From Tateyamaria omphalii (GTDB lineage Bacteria; Pseudomonadota; Alphaproteobacteria; Rhodobacterales; Rhodobacteraceae), in NCBI RefSeq assembly GCF_019802125.1, contig NZ_JAHVHT010000001.1, forward strand, positions 434,001 to 498,000: DNA of 64,000 nt, in the 5' to 3' direction. A program made the translations under genes and the position numbers. The notes under the pieces are model-generated. The model saw nothing but the letters and a program-made list of their open reading frames with translations. It did not search any database and was not told the origin of the DNA. Below, piece after piece: positions 26,110-35,652 of this stretch; position 1 is the first letter of the stretch, and the number at the start of each line of letters is the position of its first letter.

Positions 26110-28302
26110 TCAATAAAAGCTCTGCGGGTCGATATCTACGGCCAGACGAAGATCGCCTTTCAACCGCAGCTGCCCGACCCATTGTGCGATGGCCCCCTGC
26201 AGCGCCACGCCCTTGCCCGCCTTGACCAGCAACCGCACCCGATGCCTCCCGCGAATACGCGCGATTGGGGCAGGGGCCGGGCCAAAGACCTGCGCGCCCA
26301 CCCGCTGCAACGCGCCCGCATTTCGGGCAAGTGCATTGGCGGCGTCGAACACCTGCGCCACATCCGGCCCACTCAGGATGATCCCCGCCATCCGGCCATA
26401 GGGCGGCACACCCGCCGCCTCCCGCTGCGCCGCCTCAGCCCGCCAGAACCCCTCCTCATCCCCTGCCAAGATGGCGCGGATGACGGGATGCTCCGGCTGA
26501 TAGGTCTGCAGCATCGCCGTGCCCGGCTTTTCCGCCCGGCCAGCCCGGCCCGCCACCTGCCGCATCAATTGAAACGTCCGTTCAGCAGCACGGAGGTCCG
26601 ACCCTTGCAACCCGAGGTCGGCGTCGATGACGCCAACGAGGGTCAGGTTCGGGAAATTATGTCCCTTGGCCACAAGCTGCGTGCCGATGATCACATCGGC
26701 CCCGCCCTCGGCAATCGCCTCGATCTCCGCCTTCAGCGCCCGGGCCGAGCCATACATGTCCGAACTCAGCACCGCCACGCGGGCGTCAGGAAACAGCTCG
26801 ACCGCCTCCTCACCCAGCCGCTCCACACCAGGACCGACAGGCGCCATCCGGTCCTCTGCCTCGCACGCGGGACAGACCGTCGGCATCGGCTTCGTCTCAC
26901 CGCATTGATGGCACATCAGGCGCTTCAAAAACCGGTGCTCCACCATCCGCGCATCGCATTGGTCGCAACCGACCTGATGCCCACAGGCGCGGCACAGAGT
27001 GATGGGGGCATAGCCGCGACGGTTCAAAAACAGCATCGCCTGTTCGCCTGCCGCGAGCCGCGCGTCAACGGCGCGCTTCAACTCCTCCGACACCCATCGG
27101 TTGCTCGGCAGCTTCTCTCCCCGCATGTCAATGGTGCGCATGGTCGGCATCACGGCAGGCCCAAACCGCGCCTCCAGATCCAAGCGCGTGTACTTTCCGC
27201 TCTCCGCATTGGCCCACGATTCCAGCGACGGCGTGGCCGAGGCCAGCACCACCTGCGCCCCCAGCATCGAGGCGCGCAACACCGCCATGTCGCGCGCGTT
27301 ATAGAGAACGCCGTCCTCCTGCTTGTAGGACGTGTCGTGCTCCTCATCGACGACGATCAGGCCCAGGTTCTGATAGGGCAGGAACAGTGCCGACCGCGCC
27401 CCGATCACAAGCTGCGCCTGACCCTGGCCGACCATTTTCCAGATACGCCGCCGTTCGGTCATGGTGGCGCCTGAATGCCACTCGGCAGGGCGGGCACCGA
27501 ACCGTTCCTCGACCCGCTTCAGGAATTCGGCAGTCAGTGCGATTTCCGGCAGCAGCACAAGCGCTTGCCGGCCGGCCGTCAGACAGGCAGCGACGGCTTC
27601 CAGATAGACCTCTGTCTTTCCAGACCCAGTCACACCGCGCAGCAAAGTCGTACCATACGCACCCGACTGCACAGCCTGCGCTATATGCGCGGCAGCCCGC
27701 GCCTGATCCTCTGTCAGCTCCTTGCCGGGGCGCGACGGGTCCATCGGCGGAAAGGGCAGGTCGCGGGGGCTGTCTTCTTCCGCAACCGCTCCCTGTTTCA
27801 CAAGCCCCTTGATGACGGAGGACGTGACACCAGACAGTTCCGCCAATTCCTTGAGGGTAAAGGACAAGTCGCCGTATTCGCCCAGAAACTCCAAGACACG
27901 CCGCCGCGCATCCGTTATCCGGTCAGGCTCATCCGGGCCGCGCCGGTACACTTTGCGCATCGAGGGTGGATCACCCAACCCCGGTGCGCGGGTGGCAAGG
28001 CGCAGCATCGCAGGCAACGGCGTCAACGTGTACGCGGCGGCCTTTTCCAGAAACGCGCGCATTTCGTCGCGCATGGGGGCCGCATCCAGCACCCTCAGAA
28101 CCGACCGCACCTTTGCGTAGTCATAATCACCCTTGCCCGGCCCCCAGACCACGCCCAACACCTTGCGCGGACCCAGCGGCACTTCAACAAAGGCGCCCAG
28201 ATGGCAGCCCCCCTCCGGCGCCTTGTAGTCCAGCGCTCGATCCAGCGGCTGCGTTGTCAGCACGCCAACCAACACACCTTCGTCATAAAACGAGGGCACC
28301 AT
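26110..28302 (-). CDS. priA: Primosomal replication protein N' (helicase PriA)
   Basis: A 730-residue superfamily 2 helicase that reloads the replisome at collapsed forks. Walker A GVTGSGKT is at residues 223-230 and the Walker B-type DEEH at 319-322. Eight cysteines (437, 440, 446, 449, 464, 467, 477, 480) form the two zinc sites that split the helicase core. The N-terminal DNA-binding domain contains VEVPLGPRKVLGVVWG. The helicase motif QVAGRAGR is intact. The gene is divergent from the transaldolase-like gene with a 90-bp promoter gap. A full-length normal protein. Confidence 0.96.
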   Translation of the reverse strand: MVPSFYDEGVLVGVLTTQPLDRALDYKAPEGGCHLGAFVEVPLGPRKVLGVVWGPGKGDYDYAKVRSVLRVLDAAPMRDEMRAFLEKAAAYTLTPLPAMLRLATRAPGLGDPPSMRKVYRRGPDEPDRITDARRRVLEFLGEYGDLSFTLKELAELSGVTSSVIKGLVKQGAVAEEDSPRDLPFPPMDPSRPGKELTEDQARAAAHIAQAVQSGAYGTTLLRGVTGSGKTEVYLEAVAACLTAGRQALVLLPEIALTAEFLKRVEERFGARPAEWHSGATMTERRRIWKMVGQGQAQLVIGARSALFLPYQNLGLIVVDEEHDTSYKQEDGVLYNARDMAVLRASMLGAQVVLASATPSLESWANAESGKYTRLDLEARFGPAVMPTMRTIDMRGEKLPSNRWVSEELKRAVDARLAAGEQAMLFLNRRGYAPITLCRACGHQVGCDQCDARMVEHRFLKRLMCHQCGETKPMPTVCPACEAEDRMAPVGPGVERLGEEAVELFPDARVAVLSSDMYGSARALKAEIEAIAEGGADVIIGTQLVAKGHNFPNLTLVGVIDADLGLQGSDLRAAERTFQLMRQVAGRAGRAEKPGTAMLQTYQPEHPVIRAILAGDEEGFWRAEAAQREAAGVPPYGRMAGIILSGPDVAQVFDAANALARNAGALQRVGAQVFGPAPAPIARIRGRHRVRLLVKAGKGVALQGAIAQWVGQLRLKGDLRLAVDIDPQSFY

Positions 28303-28392
28303 GTTAGCGCCACCATATGAGGGGTTCAGTCTTCACCTGCCATGAGGTAAAGCCATCACAAGCAAACGCCAAGCCATCAAGAGAGGCCGCAC

Positions 28393-29046
28393 ATGAAATT
28401 CTTCGTAGACTCAGCCGAGATTGACGCCATCGCCGAACTCAACGATCTGGGAATGGTCGACGGCGTAACGACAAACCCGTCGCTGATCCTGAAGTCAGGG
28501 CGCGACATTCTGGAAGTGACCAAGGAAATCTGTGATTTGGTCGACGGCCCCGTCAGCGCCGAAGTTGTAGCACTCGAAGCCGACGACATGATCGCCGAAG
28601 GCCGCAAACTGGCCGAGATTGCAGAGAACATCACCGTCAAGCTGCCGCTGACCTGGGACGGGCTCAAGGCCTGCAAGGTGCTGTCGGGCGAGGGCAAGAT
28701 GGTCAACGTCACGCTCTGCTTCTCCGCCAACCAGGCGCTGCTTGCGGCCAAGGCGGGTGCGAGCTTCATCTCGCCCTTCATCGGGCGGCTCGATGACATG
28801 CACATCGACGGTCTGGAACTGATCGAAGACATCCGGACGATCTACGACAATTACGGGTTCGAAACGGAAATCCTCGCGGCCTCGATCCGGTCAGTGAACC
28901 ATATCCAGGACTGCGCCAAGATCGGCGCCGATGTTATCACTTCGCCCCCGGATGTGATCAAGAAGCTGGCCAGCCATCCGCTGACCGACAAGGGTCTTGA
29001 TGCGTTCCTGAAGGACTGGGCTAAGACGGGTCAGAAAATCCTGTAA
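28393..29046 (+). CDS. Transaldolase / fructose-6-phosphate aldolase family protein
   Basis: A 217-residue TIM-barrel enzyme of the short transaldolase class (TalC/FSA-like). The Schiff-base lysine is Lys83 in [12 protein letters not shown]. The N-terminal FVDSAEI and GVTTNPSLI, and the later [10 protein letters not shown] segment, are typical. The subclass may be transaldolase (pentose phosphate pathway) or fructose-6-phosphate aldolase; the sequence here does not settle it. The ATG has an AGAGG site upstream. It is apparently monocistronic, and no strong terminator is visible in the 283-bp gap that follows. Confidence 0.92.
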   Translation: MKFFVDSAEIDAIAELNDLGMVDGVTTNPSLILKSGRDILEVTKEICDLVDGPVSAEVVALEADDMIAEGRKLAEIAENITVKLPLTWDGLKACKVLSGEGKMVNVTLCFSANQALLAAKAGASFISPFIGRLDDMHIDGLELIEDIRTIYDNYGFETEILAASIRSVNHIQDCAKIGADVITSPPDVIKKLASHPLTDKGLDAFLKDWAKTGQKIL

Positions 29047-29329
29047 CTCAGGCCTTTCCGGCCCGTCTTAGCAACACACGAAGCGCAACCGGCCCCAGCG
29101 GGAAAATGCGGGGCGCGAGTCCGTGAGTAGTGGCTTCGGGTGCAGTGTTCATGGGGCGGGTATCGCAGTGCGGACGCGCTCAATCACGGGGAAGTTGCAG
29201 GCCGACTTCCCCGGTCGTGGCGTCACTTGGCAACAACGCGCCACCATCCCGACAAATATTCGAAGTTCGGTGCAGATTTCGCGAATCGGCTGTGGTATGA
29301 GAGCGGCCAAGATCAAGAACAGGTACGGT

Positions 29330-30037
29330 ATGAGCAGCCAGCCCAAGATTGACGACGCCCTGCGTGAGGCGATCATTTCTCGACCCGATGTCATTCTCGA
29401 CGACAAGGATTTGATGCACGCCCTGATCGCCGCCAACGAACGCGCGATGGGCGGCAACATCGTCGATCTACGCGGCCTCGCCATGGAACGGCTCGAGGCG
29501 CGGCTGGACCGGCTCGAAGACACGCACCGCTCCGTCATCGCTGCAGCCTACGAAAACCTCGCCGGCACCAACCAGATCCACCGCGCCATCCTGCGGATGC
29601 TCGACCCGATGGAATTCGAAGCATTCCTGCGCGATCTCGGTGGCGAAGTTGCCGAAATCCTGCGTGTCGATGCTGTCAAGCTGGTGCTCGAGTCGGTTCA
29701 GAACGACAAGGACCCCGCCGTGCAACGTCTGGGTGAGGTGCTGAGCGTGGCCGAACCAGGCTTCATCGACGACTACCTGACGGATGGGCGCGGCGGCAAC
29801 GTACGCCAGGTCACCCTGCGCCAACTTCAGGATGCAGACCCGGAAATCTACGGCGACGATGCCACCTGGATCCGGTCCGAAGCGTGCCTGAAACTCGACT
29901 TCGGGGACGGTCGTCTGCCGGGCCTTCTGGTCATGGGGGCCGAAGACCCGCATATGTTCGGCCCGCAACAGGGCACCGATCTGCTTGCCTTCTTCACCGG
30001 CGTTTTCGAGCGTGCCATGCGGCGCTGGCTGGGATGA
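29330..30037 (+). CDS. DUF484 family GAF-like protein
   Basis: A 235-residue DUF484 protein, a family usually encoded just upstream of xerC. It has an N-terminal helical/coiled part (residues about 1-85, with RLEARLDRLEDTHRSV) and a GAF-like C-terminal domain (GLLVMGAEDPHMFGPQQGTDLLAFF). Function is unknown; a sensory or regulatory role is suggested by the GAF fold. I chose ATG 29330. An in-frame ATG at 29297 would add 11 residues and cannot be excluded. It overlaps xerC by 4 bp (ATGA). Confidence 0.85.
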   Translation: MSSQPKIDDALREAIISRPDVILDDKDLMHALIAANERAMGGNIVDLRGLAMERLEARLDRLEDTHRSVIAAAYENLAGTNQIHRAILRMLDPMEFEAFLRDLGGEVAEILRVDAVKLVLESVQNDKDPAVQRLGEVLSVAEPGFIDDYLTDGRGGNVRQVTLRQLQDADPEIYGDDATWIRSEACLKLDFGDGRLPGLLVMGAEDPHMFGPQQGTDLLAFFTGVFERAMRRWLG

Positions 30038-30954
30038 GCCTCATTTCCCCTGCCGCCCGCGATGCGCTGGAACAGTTTCTGGCGCATGGGCGTGCGATCA
30101 AGGGGGCGGCAGAGAATACTACTGTTGCGTATGGCCGCGACATCACCGAATTCCTGGCCTTCATGACGGAACATTCTGGCCAGACACAGGGCCTTGGTGC
30201 CTTGGCGCGCATCGATACGCGCGACATGCGGTCCTGGATGGCGCGCACGCGGGCAGGGGGCGTCAGTGCCCGCTCGCTCGCCCGTAAACTCTCGGCGGTC
30301 AAGGCGTTCTACAAATGGCTCGCCAACCGTGAAGGGTTCGAACCCACCGCCGTCCTCAGCACTCGCGCCCCGAAGTTCACAAAGAAGCTGCCCCGCCCGC
30401 TTGACGAAAGTGCGGCGCGCGAATTGCTCGACATCGCCCCGCTGCAATCCGACAAGCCCTGGGTCGGCCTGCGCGACACCGCGGTTCTCACACTGCTGTG
30501 GGGCTGCGGGTTGCGGATCTCCGAAGCACTGTCACTGACGGCGGGCCAGGCGCCATTGCCGCAAGTGCTGCGGATCACCGGCAAAGGTGGCAAGGAACGG
30601 ATTGTCCCGGTGATTGACGCCGCCCGCGACGCGGTCGATGCCTATATCCACGCCTGCCCCTACGATCTGCCCGCCGACGGCCCGCTCTTCCGCGCCATCC
30701 GCGGCGGGCCCTTGGCCCCTCGCGCCATCCAGAAGGTGATGGCCAACGCGCGGATTCAGCTGGGCCTGCCCGCCAGTGCCACGCCCCACTCCATGCGGCA
30801 CAGCTTTGCCACGCACCTCCTGAACGCGGGCGGCGACCTGCGGGCCATCCAGGAACTCCTTGGCCATGCCTCGCTCTCCACCACGCAGGCCTATACCGCC
30901 GTCGACACCGTCCGCCTGATGGAAGTCTACGCCAAAGCACACCCCAAGGCCTGA
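30034..30954 (+). CDS. xerC: Tyrosine recombinase XerC
   Basis: A 306-residue tyrosine recombinase that, with XerD, resolves chromosome dimers at dif. Catalytic residues are all present: Arg161 (LRISEAL), Lys184/187 (GKGGKER), His252 and Arg255 (HSMRHSFATHLL), His278 (LLGHASLSTTQ) and Tyr287. The N-terminal SAM-like core-binding domain covers residues about 5-100. The 4-bp overlap with DUF484 and lack of mobile-element features mark it as the chromosomal XerC, not a phage integrase. Next gene pcs starts 32 bp downstream. Confidence 0.95.
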   Translation: MSLISPAARDALEQFLAHGRAIKGAAENTTVAYGRDITEFLAFMTEHSGQTQGLGALARIDTRDMRSWMARTRAGGVSARSLARKLSAVKAFYKWLANREGFEPTAVLSTRAPKFTKKLPRPLDESAARELLDIAPLQSDKPWVGLRDTAVLTLLWGCGLRISEALSLTAGQAPLPQVLRITGKGGKERIVPVIDAARDAVDAYIHACPYDLPADGPLFRAIRGGPLAPRAIQKVMANARIQLGLPASATPHSMRHSFATHLLNAGGDLRAIQELLGHASLSTTQAYTAVDTVRLMEVYAKAHPKA

Positions 30955-30986
30955 CACGTCGCGTCCGTCTTGAAACCTCAGCCGCA

Positions 30987-31694
30987 ATGAACCATGAGAC
31001 CCGAATGACACTCCAAAAGCGCGCGCTCGGCGTTCACCTTCTCACCGCCACGGGTGCGGTCTTTGCCATGCTGGCCATGCTCGCCGCGGTCGAGGCCAAA
31101 TGGGACCTCATGTTCCTCTGGCTCGTCGTGGCCTTCTTCGTTGACGGTATCGACGGACCGCTTGCCCGCAAATACGACGTCAAAACCAACGCCCCCGAAT
31201 TCGACGGCGTGCTGCTCGACCTTATCATCGACTACCTCACCTACGTCTTCATTCCCGCCTTCGCGCTGTTCGCGTCGGGCCTCATGGCCGGGTGGACAGG
31301 CTGGGTCGCGATCATCCTGATCACCTTTGCCAGTGCGATGTATTTCGCCGACACACGGATGAAGACCAGGGACAACTCCTTTTCCGGCTTCCCCGGGTGC
31401 TGGAACATGGTCGTGCTGGTGATCTTCGCGCTGGAACCGACCTTCTGGGCCTCGCTGGCGCTGGTGACGGTTCTGGCGGTGGGAATGTTCCTGCCCGTGA
31501 AATTCATTCACCCCGTGCGCACCGAACGTTGGCGGTGGCTCAGCCTGCCGATGGCGCTCGCGTGGACGTTCTTTGCAGGCTGGGCGGCCTGGGTCGATTT
31601 CCACTCTGAAAGCTGGGCGCATTGGGGGCTCGTGATTACGTCGCTTTACCTGGTGTTTGCCGGTCTCGCGCAACAGCTGTTTCCGCCGCGCTGA
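30987..31694 (+). CDS. pcs: Phosphatidylcholine synthase Pcs
   Basis: A 235-residue membrane enzyme of the CDP-alcohol phosphatidyltransferase family that joins choline to CDP-diacylglycerol, a pathway found mainly in alphaproteobacteria. The active-site pattern DG-x2-AR-x8-G-x3-D-x3-D is represented by DGIDGPLARKYDV and FDGVLLDLIIDY near residues 53-84. About eight hydrophobic segments follow. Choline use fits a Roseobacter-type lifestyle. It shares a short gap with xerC but probably has its own promoter. Confidence 0.9.
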   Translation: MNHETRMTLQKRALGVHLLTATGAVFAMLAMLAAVEAKWDLMFLWLVVAFFVDGIDGPLARKYDVKTNAPEFDGVLLDLIIDYLTYVFIPAFALFASGLMAGWTGWVAIILITFASAMYFADTRMKTRDNSFSGFPGCWNMVVLVIFALEPTFWASLALVTVLAVGMFLPVKFIHPVRTERWRWLSLPMALAWTFFAGWAAWVDFHSESWAHWGLVITSLYLVFAGLAQQLFPPR

Positions 31695-31710
31695 CCGGTT
31701 TCCGCCGCGC

Positions 31711-32175
31711 TCAGATCAGAAAGCCGCCTTCGTGCCGCAAAAGCGCAACCTTGGTCTCGACGCCGCCCGCACCCGAAAAGCCGGTTAGGCCCTTGGCGCC
31801 CATGACCCGATGACAGGGAATGATGATCGGAATGGGGTTGCCACCACAGGCCTGCCCCACGGCCTGCGCAGGGGCGTCCAGCCGCTTGGCAATGTCGCCA
31901 TAGGTGATCGTCTGGCCAAACGGGATCTCGGACATGGCGGCACACACATCGCGTTGAAACTTTGACCCACGCACGTCGAGGGGCAGATCGAAATCCTCCA
32001 GCGTACCGGCATCGTAGGCCTGAAGCTGCGCCACGGCTGCGTCCAGAACCGCAGATCTATCGGCACTGCCCGACACGCCCCAGGTCAGACGCACGATGGC
32101 GCCCGCATCCTCGGTGATCGTCAGGGGGCCGAATTGAGTGTCCACGTCTGCTTGCAACATGACCCCGAATGTCAT
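31711..32175 (-). CDS. ogt: Methylated-DNA--protein-cysteine methyltransferase
   Basis: A 154-residue suicide alkyltransferase that removes methyl groups from O6-methylguanine. The active site PCHRV has the acceptor Cys121. The helix-turn-helix region with FGQTITYGDIAKRLDAPAQAVG and the GFSGAGGVETKVALL C-terminus are typical Ogt/AGT features. Start ATG 32175 is favoured; ATG 32160 would give MLQADVDTQ and remains possible. It converges with pcs across 16 bp and is divergent from the MFS gene. Confidence 0.93.
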   Translation of the reverse strand: MTFGVMLQADVDTQFGPLTITEDAGAIVRLTWGVSGSADRSAVLDAAVAQLQAYDAGTLEDFDLPLDVRGSKFQRDVCAAMSEIPFGQTITYGDIAKRLDAPAQAVGQACGGNPIPIIIPCHRVMGAKGLTGFSGAGGVETKVALLRHEGGFLI

Positions 32176-32375
32176 CCCATCCGCACCTTGGCGCAACCCG
32201 GAACCTGTGATTTCACGTCCATCCGGCACACCCCTTGCCGAAGGTTCTCAATGCAGCCGTGGCGCGGCGCGCTGTCCCGACGGGGTAGGCCGGTTTCCTT
32301 GGACGCAAGATACCTGCGCCTCTACGCACAGACCTGGCTCTCGCCAATCCGAGGGAAAAGGCGTAACTCCCGATC

Positions 32376-33608
32376 ATGCCCAGACACATCACTCTCGATG
32401 ACGCGCGCACCCTGCCGCGCTGGCAGCGCCCAACGGCGCTTCTGTTCCTGATGGCCTTTGCCATGCCCATCGGGTTTTCGGTCTGGCTCGCGCTTTTGAA
32501 CAACTTCGTGGTGGATGCCGCCAATTTTGACGGGGCGGACATTGGCCTGCTGCACGCCATCCGTGAGATCCCCGGTTTCCTCGCCGTCGGTGTGATCCTC
32601 GTCATCATGGTGATGCGGGAGCAGGTGTTGGGCTTGGTCTCTCTGGTGATGCTGGGCGTCGCCACGGCGCTGACCGCGCAGTTCCCGCAGATGGGCGGCA
32701 TCCTCGCGCTCACCTTCATCAGCTCGGTGGGGTTTCACTATTACGAGACGGTCAACCAGTCGCTGCAATTGCAATGGCTGCCGAAGGACCGCGCGCCCCA
32801 GATGCTGGGCTGGCTCATGGCTGCCGGGTCCACGGCCACATTCCTCGTCTACTTCGTGATCATGGTCCTGTGGGAGCCGCTCGGCCTGACCTACAATACC
32901 GTTTACATGGTGGGTGGGGGCATCACCGCGGCCATCGCGATCTTTGCGATGTTCGCCTATCCGCAGTTCGAAGCGCCTACACCCCAGCTTAAAACCTTTG
33001 TCCTGCGCCGCCGCTACTGGCTCTATTATGCGCTGCAATTCATGTCGGGCGCGCGGCGGCAGATCTTTATGGTGTTCGCAGGCTTCATGATGGTCGAAAA
33101 GTTCGGCTTCGAAGTGCATGAGCTGACTGCGCTGTACCTCATCAACCTGATGGTAAACATCCTGATCGCACCCCTGCTTGGGCGCATCGTCGCTCGCTTT
33201 GGCGAGCAAAAGGCGCTGGTGTTCGAATATACCGGCCTCGTCTGCGTTTTCCTCGCCTATGGCGGTGTCTACTTCATGGGTTGGGGCCTGATGATCGCTG
33301 CAGCACTCTACGTGCTGGACCACATCTTCTTCGGTCTCGCATTGGCGCTCAAAACCTACTTCCAGAAAATCGCGGATCCGGCAGATATCGCGCCCACCGC
33401 CGCCGTGGCCTTCACCATCAACCACATCGCCGCCGTTGGGTTGCCCGTGCCGCTGGGCCTCTTGTGGCTTTTCTCACCCGGTGCGGTGTTCCTTTTGGCC
33501 GCCGGCATGGCCGCCACGTCGCTCTGCCTCTCCCTCCTGATCCCGCGCCATCCTGTGCCGGGTCACGAAACCCGGCTTGCCGGTGCGCTGCCTACCCCTG
33601 CGGAATAG
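32376..33608 (+). CDS. MFS transporter
   Basis: A 410-residue major facilitator superfamily protein with about 12 transmembrane segments (for example ALLFLMAFAMPIGFSVWLAL near residue 25, and VALLFLFSPG-like segments near the end). A cytosolic central loop is seen after LKTFVLRRRYW. Substrate is not readable; no companion enzyme or regulator flanks it. It is divergent from ogt across 200 bp and precedes prmA by 60 bp. Confidence 0.82.
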   Translation: MPRHITLDDARTLPRWQRPTALLFLMAFAMPIGFSVWLALLNNFVVDAANFDGADIGLLHAIREIPGFLAVGVILVIMVMREQVLGLVSLVMLGVATALTAQFPQMGGILALTFISSVGFHYYETVNQSLQLQWLPKDRAPQMLGWLMAAGSTATFLVYFVIMVLWEPLGLTYNTVYMVGGGITAAIAIFAMFAYPQFEAPTPQLKTFVLRRRYWLYYALQFMSGARRQIFMVFAGFMMVEKFGFEVHELTALYLINLMVNILIAPLLGRIVARFGEQKALVFEYTGLVCVFLAYGGVYFMGWGLMIAAALYVLDHIFFGLALALKTYFQKIADPADIAPTAAVAFTINHIAAVGLPVPLGLLWLFSPGAVFLLAAGMAATSLCLSLLIPRHPVPGHETRLAGALPTPAE

Positions 33609-33668
33609 ACCGCTTGCCGGGCACCGCCCGCGCCGCTAAGGCTCCGGCACCCCAGACCGGAGACGATC

Positions 33669-34535
33669 ATGCCCACATGGACCGCCCTCACCACTCTGCA
33701 AGGCAAGGCGCAAGCCGAAGCACTTGGCACCGCGCTCGAAAACCTTGATCCCGAACCCACGGGCATCGGTGTTTTCGAAGTCGAGGATGACAGCGGTCTC
33801 TGGGAAGTGGGCGCCTATTTCACGGATCGCCCCGACGACACGGCCCTCCTTCTGCTGACCACGGCCATGGGCGCCAAGCACTTCACCGTCTCGGAACTGC
33901 CCGAAACCGACTGGGTCGCCCATGTCAAACGCGAGCTTGCCCCGGTCGAGGCCGGGCGCTTCTTCGTCTACGGCTCCCACGATGCCGACAAGGTACCGGC
34001 AGGAAAACACCCCCTGCTGATCGAGGCGGCGATGGCCTTCGGCACTGGCCACCACGGCACGACGCTTGGCTGCCTCCGGGCGCTCGACCGACTGGCCGAC
34101 GCTGGCGTGACTGCGGACAAGGTGGCCGACATCGGCTGCGGCACCGCCGTGCTCGCCATGGGGGCCGCAGCCATCTGGGAGGCCGACATCATCGCCAGCG
34201 ACATCGACGCGCAAGCGGTCGATGTGGCCCGCGTCAACCTCGCGGCAAACGACATGGAAGCGCGTGTCAACCTGGCCGAGGCCGCAGGCTTCGACCACCC
34301 GGACCTGGCGGGTCCCTTTAGCCTGATCTTTGCCAATATCCTCAAAGGGCCCCTGATCGCCCTCGCACCTGACCTCACGCAACGGTTGGCATCCGGCGGT
34401 CACGCGATTCTGTCTGGCATCCTCAATGAACAGGCGGACGAAGTGGTCGACCATTATGTGCGACAAGGAAACAGTCTGAACCACCGCGAAGAGATTGGTG
34501 AATGGACGACCCTCACGCTTCAGAAAAAGCCATAA
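33669..34535 (+). CDS. prmA: Ribosomal protein L11 methyltransferase PrmA
   Basis: A 288-residue SAM-dependent methyltransferase that trimethylates ribosomal protein L11. The SAM site is VADIGCGTAVLAMGAA, followed by DIDAQAVDVARVNLAAN. The conserved AFGTGHHGTT precedes it, and FANILKGPLIALAPDL follows as the post-motif. A GGAGA ribosome site precedes the ATG. All core methyltransferase motifs are intact and length is normal. Confidence 0.93.
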   Translation: MPTWTALTTLQGKAQAEALGTALENLDPEPTGIGVFEVEDDSGLWEVGAYFTDRPDDTALLLLTTAMGAKHFTVSELPETDWVAHVKRELAPVEAGRFFVYGSHDADKVPAGKHPLLIEAAMAFGTGHHGTTLGCLRALDRLADAGVTADKVADIGCGTAVLAMGAAAIWEADIIASDIDAQAVDVARVNLAANDMEARVNLAEAAGFDHPDLAGPFSLIFANILKGPLIALAPDLTQRLASGGHAILSGILNEQADEVVDHYVRQGNSLNHREEIGEWTTLTLQKKP

Positions 34536-34648
34536 TTCGTCAGGGTTTTTAGCGGCTTTTGACGCATTTGCCCAGATTTTGCCACATTTCGCAGGCACCC
34601 TGATGACCATAACTGGTGGGGGCTGGTTTAGAGTTAACGAGGCTGCCC

Positions 34649-34996
34649 ATGGTCGAAACTCAACAACATTTTCAAAAGCGCCTGAACGGGCTCGGCCGCA
34701 AACACGCGGCCATGTCAAACGGGTACACCACCAAAATGCGCGGCGACGGCCTGATCGTCGTCAAGCCAAAGCGGCGGATGCGCCGTGGCTTCCCACTCAA
34801 GGGTCTGCTCGCCCTTGTCGCCGGGTTCTTCGTGTTCAAGGCGCTGATGTTCGCGTCGTTGGGCGACATCACGTACAACGAGCGTGTCGCCAAGCTGCAG
34901 CAGGGTGCCCAGCTTGAACAGCTTGGGTCAAAGCTGATGCAGGCCGACCCGGCCACGCAATTCATCGCAGGGTTCATCGATCCCTTCGTGGAATAA
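34649..34996 (+). CDS. Hypothetical single-pass membrane protein
   Basis: A 115-residue protein with a basic N-terminal half (KPKRRMRRGFPLKG) and one membrane segment at about residues 52-72 (LLALVAGFFVFKALMFASL), followed by an outward, Gln/Leu-rich tail (VAKLQQGAQLEQLGSKLMQ) that may be helical. I do not recognise a family with a function. Start MVETQQHFQKRL is favoured over an 11-codon extension. A strong terminator follows. Confidence 0.7.
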   Translation: MVETQQHFQKRLNGLGRKHAAMSNGYTTKMRGDGLIVVKPKRRMRRGFPLKGLLALVAGFFVFKALMFASLGDITYNERVAKLQQGAQLEQLGSKLMQADPATQFIAGFIDPFVE

Positions 34997-35016
34997 TCCG
35001 GACGACCCTCCAAAGA

Positions 35017-35057
35017 AAAGCCGCGGCACCTCGATCAGGTCCGCGGCTTTCGCTGTT
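35017..35057. terminator. Bidirectional rho-independent-type terminator
   Basis: AAAGCCGCGG (35017-35026) pairs with CCGCGGCTTT (35041-35050), extended by ACC/GGT, with a short loop (about 35030-35038). TTTT lies on the plus-strand side at 35055-35058 and A-runs on the other side. It separates the convergent membrane-protein and DUF1127 genes and can serve both. Confidence 0.8.
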
Positions 35058-35095
35058 TTCACAGCGCGTCCAGTCTAGGGGAGAGTGTGGACGTC

Positions 35096-35305
35096 TTAGT
35101 GGCGGTTTGCCACGTCATCGATGTCGCCACGGACCAGGCCGATATCTTCAAGCTCACGGTCAGTCAGGGCGTTCAGGGCGTTGCGGGTCATACGGGCGTC
35201 GTTCCAGGCAACCACTTGGGCAACCAGGTTGGAAAAGAAGCCTTTGAATTGGCCTGCAACGGGCGCAGCGCCATACGCGGGGCGGGTGGTGTCGAAAGCA
35301 GCCAT
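35096..35305 (-). CDS. DUF1127 (YjiS-like) small protein
   Basis: A 69-residue protein with the DUF1127 signature LTDRELEDIGLVRGDIDDVA near the C-terminus. Small DUF1127 proteins are common and often abundant in alphaproteobacteria, where some influence RNA turnover and phosphate or carbon metabolism. No membrane segment is evident. It is transcribed away from ruvC, and its promoter should be within 35306-35652. Confidence 0.88.
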   Translation of the reverse strand: MAAFDTTRPAYGAAPVAGQFKGFFSNLVAQVVAWNDARMTRNALNALTDRELEDIGLVRGDIDDVANRH

Positions 35306-35652
35306 TGCAGCAGTCCTTTTTCGATATGGTTATGCCGAACTCTTCGGCGTTGTGCTGCGCATTTAGGCGCGATGAAAACTCGCCACAAGTTGTCAAATCT
35401 CATATGCGGTATGCGTTTTTTGCATGGCCTGGAATCAGCGTTAACGCGCCGAAAAACCATAGAAAATTTCCACCCGCTCGGGTCGAAAACTGACCCCGAA
35501 CTGACGATTTCCGACCATGTGCGCCGGCCCATGTCGAAAACGGACAACCCTGATGTCGCAAATCGCCCTCCCGTGTTAACCCTTGGCGGATGTTCGCCTT
35601 TCGTGCTACGCCAAGAAAAAAGCAAAACTCTTGCAGGCGAGGGCGGCACATC
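35306..35652. other. 347-bp divergent intergenic region (DUF1127 / ruvC)
   Basis: No convincing gene is seen; short frames here lack family features. It must hold the promoters for DUF1127 (minus) and ruvC (plus). I looked for a GAAC-N7-GAAC LexA box expected for alphaproteobacterial SOS genes near ruvC and did not see one. Single GTTAAC sites occur at about 35440 and 35575 but not as spaced pairs. Confidence 0.6.

Noticed and set aside
30034-30954. Tyrosine recombinase as a sign of a prophage or genomic island
   Set aside because: The overlap with DUF484 and family features mark it as chromosomal XerC; no att repeats or phage genes are nearby.
35306-35652. LexA box for ruvC and small genes in the divergent gap
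   Set aside because: No GAAC-N7-GAAC pair is visible and short frames have no recognisable features.
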